Of a stretch of DNA of 64,000 nucleotides, positions 59,207 to 64,000 are shown one piece after another; the first letter of the stretch is position 1, and the number at the start of each line of letters is the position of its first letter. Origin of the DNA: Mya arenaria (Eukaryota > Mollusca > Bivalvia > Myida > Myidae). Location of the stretch: NCBI RefSeq assembly GCF_026914265.1, contig NC_069135.1:31777256-31841255 (forward strand), in the 5' to 3' direction. The notes beneath the pieces were generated by a model, which worked only from the letters and a program-made list of their open reading frames with translations, was not told where the DNA came from and made no database searches. A program made the position numbers and the translations under genes.

Positions 59207-59396
59207 ATATGCACTCTCACAGATTGAAGGTTTTGACAACGTTTTAATTTTTTGTCTTGGAACAAGCTAATTTTTGTGAAAATGCATGGATACCAGTTAT
59301 ATATGAATGATGACAAAAAAATTAGATCGCAGATTGTTATAATTAAGTTGAAAAAAATGATGTTTTATGCATTTTTCTTAAACCGTCAGTAAAGTT
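59207..59396. mobile_element. Partial TTAA-type MITE (family T2), left half
   Basis: TTAA (59203-59206) is followed by a diverged ATATGCACTCTCACAGATT end and the family interior (GACAAAAAAATTAGATCGC) up to the central AAACCGTCAGTAA. The right half is absent. Confidence 0.65.
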
Positions 59397-59509
59397 ACTA
59401 CACATTTAAATACACGCTAAACAAAAAAATATCCAACTGACTTTATAAAACATGGGGTCGGCGCCTTTTTTGTTGGTGGGGTCGCGTTACCCGAACCAAA
59501 TGTATTTTT

Positions 59510-59835
59510 TTTCAGGCCCAATAGAGCAAGGGGTATAACTCGCAACTTATTAAATCAAGAGTTAAGGTATTTGATATACATGCGCGTATTGTGTCTGACA
59601 ACATGCGTACTAGGTTTCATCTGAATATCGTTGACGTTATAGTTTTGGCTAATAAGTTTTTGCATAACGACCCTAACAACACCGACAGAGACATAAATTT
59701 TATGACAATATTTCAAGTTTTGTTCTTTGAAAATCAAACAAGTTTAGACTGACAGACACTTTTGGTCAGACTATGCCTCAAATTGAAGGGTTTAAAGATA
59801 AACATAGCAAAGCGCGCATTCCAAACATTCGTAAG
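59510..59835. repeat. Old dispersed repeat fragment
   Basis: Phrases such as ACTCGCAACTTATTAAATCA, CATGCGCGTATTGTGTC, TTTCATCTGAATATCGTTGA and AACACCGACAGAGACA are typical of a bivalve dispersed repeat. The frames here are broken and non-coding. Confidence 0.45.
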
Positions 59836-60584
59836 TACGTAAGATGGTACATCTAAACAGCTTGTTTAAGCATTGTTTTACACGTATTAAAGAAATTATG
59901 AACAAAATAAACTATCGAAATTATTTCTTTTTGTGATCGTTGAATTTGTATTAAAGCTAATGTGATATTTATTTTGTATTGAAGACATTGAGTTATATGT
60001 ATTGTCTTTGTTAGTTATAAGGTTTATTTTAAAAGTTGAGCCTTGTCAACAACTAAAGCACTTCTTTCTACGACTCTAGGCTTACAAATGATCATATTCC
60101 TGATATATACGTATGAGATATAAACAACTTTATACATTGCATCATTTAAATAAATGAAAAATAAAACGGAAACTATTTTCTGCATGGTTATCAATATTCC
60201 TACAAAGACAGATAAATTACACATACAATGGAGATTAAAATGCAATTAACATTATTCAGATGGAGTAACGTACCATAATAAACTCATAAAAAACTAAATT
60301 TCATTATTTTACAATCTATAATGCGCTTTTTAATGAGCTATCTCTGTGTGGATGATAGATATTTTCTGATGCAAAATATTCTTTCAAGAACATTCGAGAT
60401 AATAATGTTTGAAGCAAAATGAATTTTAGTCTTGTTTACCATGTTTTACTCTAAACAATCCAAAAAAACGAAAAACAAGTAAAATCCTACAACCCTGATT
60501 CTTTAAACATTACAGTCATAATTGATTTATGCGAATTTTAATTTCCCGAAAATAAGAATCACCGTGAAATACCAGACAGTGCAG
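59836..60584. other. No gene seen
   Basis: AT-rich, with only short chance frames (for example 73 codons antisense at 60024-60245). Confidence 0.35.
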
Positions 60585-60587
60585 TAA

Positions 60588-60893
60588 GGCCACACCAAAT
60601 TGATCTTTCGTTCCTCGGATTCGCCGCACCTGTTTTTTTGAAAATGTAAATTTTTTTATTTTTTTTTTTTCATGCGATCGCTCCAATTTTTTTACCTGTG
60701 AACCAGCTATTTTGAGTTTAAATATAGGTTGAAGTGTAGTTTGTCCATTTTTAATATGTTTTTCGCATGCGCTCGCTTCATATTTTATGAAAAATGATTA
60801 AAAAAAAAAAATTATTTTTATTTTTATTTCGCTGGCTCGCTCCATTTTTTTTTGGCAAAAATCCGAGGAACTAAAGATCAATTTGGTGTGGCC
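60588..60893. mobile_element. PIF/Harbinger-like MITE (family H2)
   Basis: The inverted ends GGCCACACCAAATTGATCTT continue with TCGTTCCTCGGAT (left) and TAGTTCCTCGGAT (right). TAA flanks both sides (60585-60587 and 60894-60896). The 306-bp body is mostly A/T runs plus GCTCGCTCCAT-like motifs. Confidence 0.85.
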
Positions 60894-60896
60894 TAA

Positions 60897-62085
60897 GAAC
60901 GGAATTAAATATATATGACTGATACTTGTAGGAAAATAATTAGATAAACAAACAAATAATTCTGCAGGATTCATAAAAACTGCACTCGGCCTGAAGTACG
61001 CCTAAAATTCCTTACGTTAAAATAAGGAATAAAACGTATCTGAAATATTCGACTGCGCTTTGAGGAAAAACAATGATTCATTTGCGGCAAGTAATATCCT
61101 TTCTTGATTTAATCTGTAACATAATCGCTCTTTTTAAACTTTCTAACATTTTCTCTTGAATATGCAGTTAGCTAAACATTGTTAAAAACTGATATATATA
61201 TATATTTCCCTTGAAACAAAATTGTAGATCTTTATTATTAATGCTTTCTGCTGAAAACCACGATGGGCTGTTATTTTGTATCCCTTTTAGGCATATAGTA
61301 AACTATAATAATTAGAAAAGCTGTAATTCAGTTATTTTTTTTTCAATGTAGGTCGCTATTTATTTTTCATTGTGAACACCAAGAGAAAATAACCCCCTAA
61401 AGACTACGTCACTCGTGAAATAAAGCCTTTTTTGGTGCTCACTCGGTGAAATATAATGCGATCTTACACTGAAAAAATATCCTCTTTTAATTCATTTCGA
61501 AACATTCGTATAAAGTGTTCAAATATATTTAATGATACACCCACTAATTTATAAAGTTAACACTTGTAGTTTTTTTCGTAACATGCCAACTAGTGTTTTA
61601 CCTTGAAATAATAAAAAAAAATCATTCATCATTTTAGCGTTCAGTAATACATCATTAACCGTCTCTAAATTAGATAAATACATAGACTGGACGAAAACGT
61701 CTTTAACAAAAATGTAAAACTTACATAGCTGTTGTCATGTTTTTGCAATGTCAAAATAGACGGTGACATATTAATTGTTTTGCTGTTCACTAAGTGAACA
61801 TCACGGGGATGCGCCAATCAATAAGCATTTATCACTTTGATTTATCAATTAACATCATTATAATTTTAACAAGACACATGCATCATAATATCGCAAATGT
61901 TTATGATGATTTTTTAATACATTGAGATTACTTCTAAATGCGAGAATGATGTAGGCATTGGCTATATGGATAAACAAATGTACATTTGTAGAAATATTGT
62001 CACGTATCATTTTAAATTTTTACTACACGAATCATAACAAGAATAAACTTCAAATCTTTGTTATAAAGGGGCGAAGCGCATTCTA
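60897..62085. other. No gene seen
   Basis: AT-rich DNA without long frames. Nothing classifiable was found. Confidence 0.35.
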
Positions 62086-62190
62086 TGAACTAAATTTAAA
62101 AATGAGGTCAAATTAAAATGCTCTTTCCCAAATTCGGGAAATTAAAATTTAAAAATGAGGTCAAATTAAAATGCTCTTTCCCAAATTCTG
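62086..62190 (+). repeat. Recent tandem duplication, unit about 55 bp
   Basis: ATTTAAAAATGAGGTCAAAT, TAAAATGCTCTTTCCCAAAT (two consecutive pieces) occurs twice with almost no differences. Confidence 0.85.
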
Positions 62191-62260
62191 AACACGTGCA
62201 CTAAAGAGTGAACGTGCAGAAGAAAATGTTTTAATTTCGATAATTTTTGTTTTTCCTTAA

Positions 62261-62610
62261 AGCAGCACTCTCACAGAATTACCGTTTTGATAACTTTTTT
62301 TATTTATTTTTTGTCTTGGAATTAGTAAATATCCGCAAACCAGTGATAAAAGACTGCTGACAAAAAATCAGATCGCAGATGTTCATATTTCCGTTCGAAT
62401 TTTTTTTTATGTCTGAAAGAGTTACTACCGGTTTAAGAAAAACGCATAAAACATCAGTTTTTGTACTAAACTATAAAAATCTGCGATTTGATTATCTGTC
62501 AGCAGCCTTATATCACTGGTATCCATGAATTTTTACATGAATTGACTCGTTCCAAGACAAAAATAAAATTAACAAGGTCTTCAAAACGTTCAAGCTGTGA
62601 GAGTGCAGCT
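62261..62610. mobile_element. TTAA-type MITE (family T2), complete copy
   Basis: AGCAGCACTCTCACAGAATT at the left, GCTGTGAGAGTGCAGCT at the right, TTAA on both sides (62257-62260 and 62611-62614). 350 bp with the family's nested inverted interior. Confidence 0.85.
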
Positions 62611-62928
62611 TTAAACAGAATCACATATCAAGACATTCAAGTAATATTAATCAAAACCATTGAAACATCAAATAACACTCCTTTTAAGTGTAAACCTTTA
62701 AACTGACTGTATCAGAATGATCTGAAATACAATGAACAGTGAAGTGCCTATGGTTTCACCTTGGTTGACTTACTAAAGTGGTGTAGTTGTCATAAACGGC
62801 TGATCAAAGCTAATAAAGAAATAATTAGTAATGGCATAAACGTCTCATTTTACCTCGGATTCATGATGGTGCATATTGCCCATTCAGGTGAAACAAAGGG
62901 AATCCAATATGAATAGTGTTATGTGTTA

Positions 62929-63263
62929 TGCATCAGGCAATTGTAACCTACCTCCCCCCCCCCCACCACCGCACACACACACACACCAGGTCCGGGGAAT
63001 AGCGGGGACTTTGACTTTCAGTCAAGCCAAGTCCGGGTAAAATAGGGGACGAGCTGCTAGTAAAATCCCCGCTAAATACCCCGAACCCCTAGGTAGGACC
63101 CATTCCCCGCTATTATTTTTTTTTGCGCGAGGACAAAACCACCACTCTCATCCGGCACTGCGGCACCGCGGGGCCACCTGGAAGGTAAAAACACAGCCCA
63201 TTTCCCCGGCTATCCCCGGTATACCCCCGTACCTGGGGGCTGTGGTTACAATTGACTGGTGCA
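62929..63263. mobile_element. PIF/Harbinger-like MITE (family H1), copy with internal simple repeats
   Basis: The left end TGCATCAGGCAATTGTAACC and right end GGTTACAATTGACTGGTGCA are inverted, flanked by TTA on both sides (62926-62928 and 63264-63266). A C-run and an (AC)n tract expand the left arm. The GC-rich body matches the copy at 15807. Confidence 0.85.
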
Positions 63264-63390
63264 TTACTATGGACAACTTTAGTCAACAAATTGAAATTGT
63301 CTTTTTAATTAGAAAAAAATACTACCGAAACTTAAAGGCGATTTGCTTAGGCCTGACTGGCGTTGAGCGAGCGATACACAACGTTCGAAC

Positions 63391-63979
63391 CATTCGGAAC
63401 ACCTTGGCCATTACCCATCAAAAACAACCTCGGATTAATGCCGGTACATCACTAGAAGTAGTTTTTGTAGAATTTTGTATTTCTAACTTAAATTGATTGC
63501 CAGTGTATTGATGCATAACTAATTAAGATTCCAAAGAGTAATGTTATTAAGTTTAACTGCTAAATTGAAATTACTACGCGATTTAGTCGCGGCGGCGAAC
63601 CGTCCATATACATCCAAGGTTGTTTTCGGTGAAAAATGATCGCATTCGGGACTCCTCAGCGATTTTTATCGAAAACAACCGCAGATATATGCCGGTACAT
63701 CAGTAGAAGTAGTTCGTAAAAAATGAATTATATTATTAATTAAATGTAGTGTTTTAGCTTGTATTTATTGATCTTAGTGTAATTTGATTGCCAGTGAAGT
63801 GTATTATTGCAAACATAATTAAGATTCCCAAGAGTTGACTCGTTAAGTTTAACTACTACATTGAAATTACTCCGCGATTTATTTGCAGCGTAGTTAAATG
63901 TAAAGATTTCTGACATTGTAAACCGTCCATATACATCCGAGGTTGTTTTCGATGAAAAACGAACGAAGTGTTCTGGATG
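63391..63979. mobile_element. Dimer of Mutator-like MITEs (family M2)
   Basis: Two head-to-tail copies of the 50170-50509 element meet near 63641: copy 1 from CATTCGGAACACC to GTTTTCGGTGAAAAATGATC, copy 2 from CATTCGGGACTCC to GTGTTCTGGATG. The outer flanks CGTTCGAAC (63382-63390) and CGTACAAAC (63980-63988) agree at 7 of 9 bases, as if the pair inserted as one unit. The window ends 12 bases later. Confidence 0.7.
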
Positions 63980-64000
63980 CGTACAAACAACTTAGACAGA

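Overview
This looks like animal nuclear DNA, most likely from a bivalve mollusc. It is strongly AT-rich, its genes have many introns, the recognisable genes are metazoan, and most of the remaining DNA is short inverted-repeat elements, tRNA-derived SINEs and minisatellites of the kind common in bivalves. The species assignment is an inference from overall character, not from a sequence match.

Four genes can be reconstructed with canonical or near-canonical splice sites and compatible phases. (1) A small lysine-rich protein of the SMKR1 type lies on the minus strand (coding exon 4806-5084). (2) A 1029-residue protein with BTB, BACK-like and nine C2H2 zinc-finger regions lies on the plus strand (12782-18821, three coding exons). 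(3) RRP9, the U3-55K WD40 protein of the U3 snoRNP, lies on the plus strand (21563-31907, 14 exons, 471 residues). (4) TPRKB (Cgi121), a KEOPS subunit, lies on the minus strand (35816-38811, four exons, 173 residues, one intron apparently GC-AG). SMKR1 and the BTB gene are divergent. RRP9 and TPRKB converge on a repeat-filled 3.9 kb gap. RRP9 (rRNA processing) and TPRKB (tRNA t6A modification) are housekeeping RNA-maturation factors, but nothing here suggests they are co-regulated.

From about 39 to 64 kb no gene was recognised. This part holds three tandem arrays: a 50-bp unit at 41.1-43.3 kb, a 24-bp unit at 44.5-47.2 kb that leaves two antisense frames open, and a derived 48-bp unit at 47.2-47.5 kb. 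A 15-bp array sits at 49.5 kb. Between 50.5 and 58.1 kb are weak candidate exons for short secreted or membrane-targeted proteins, two of them starting with signal-peptide-like sequence in divergent orientation.

Mobile DNA is rich and partly classifiable by target-site duplication: 9-bp (Mutator-like), TWA (PIF/Harbinger-like) and TTAA (Kolobok/piggyBac-like) MITE families, three SINE families and one LINE 3' fragment. One 9-bp-TSD MITE sits inside a Harbinger-like MITE, which gives a relative age. No CRISPR, rRNA or functional tRNA gene was seen.
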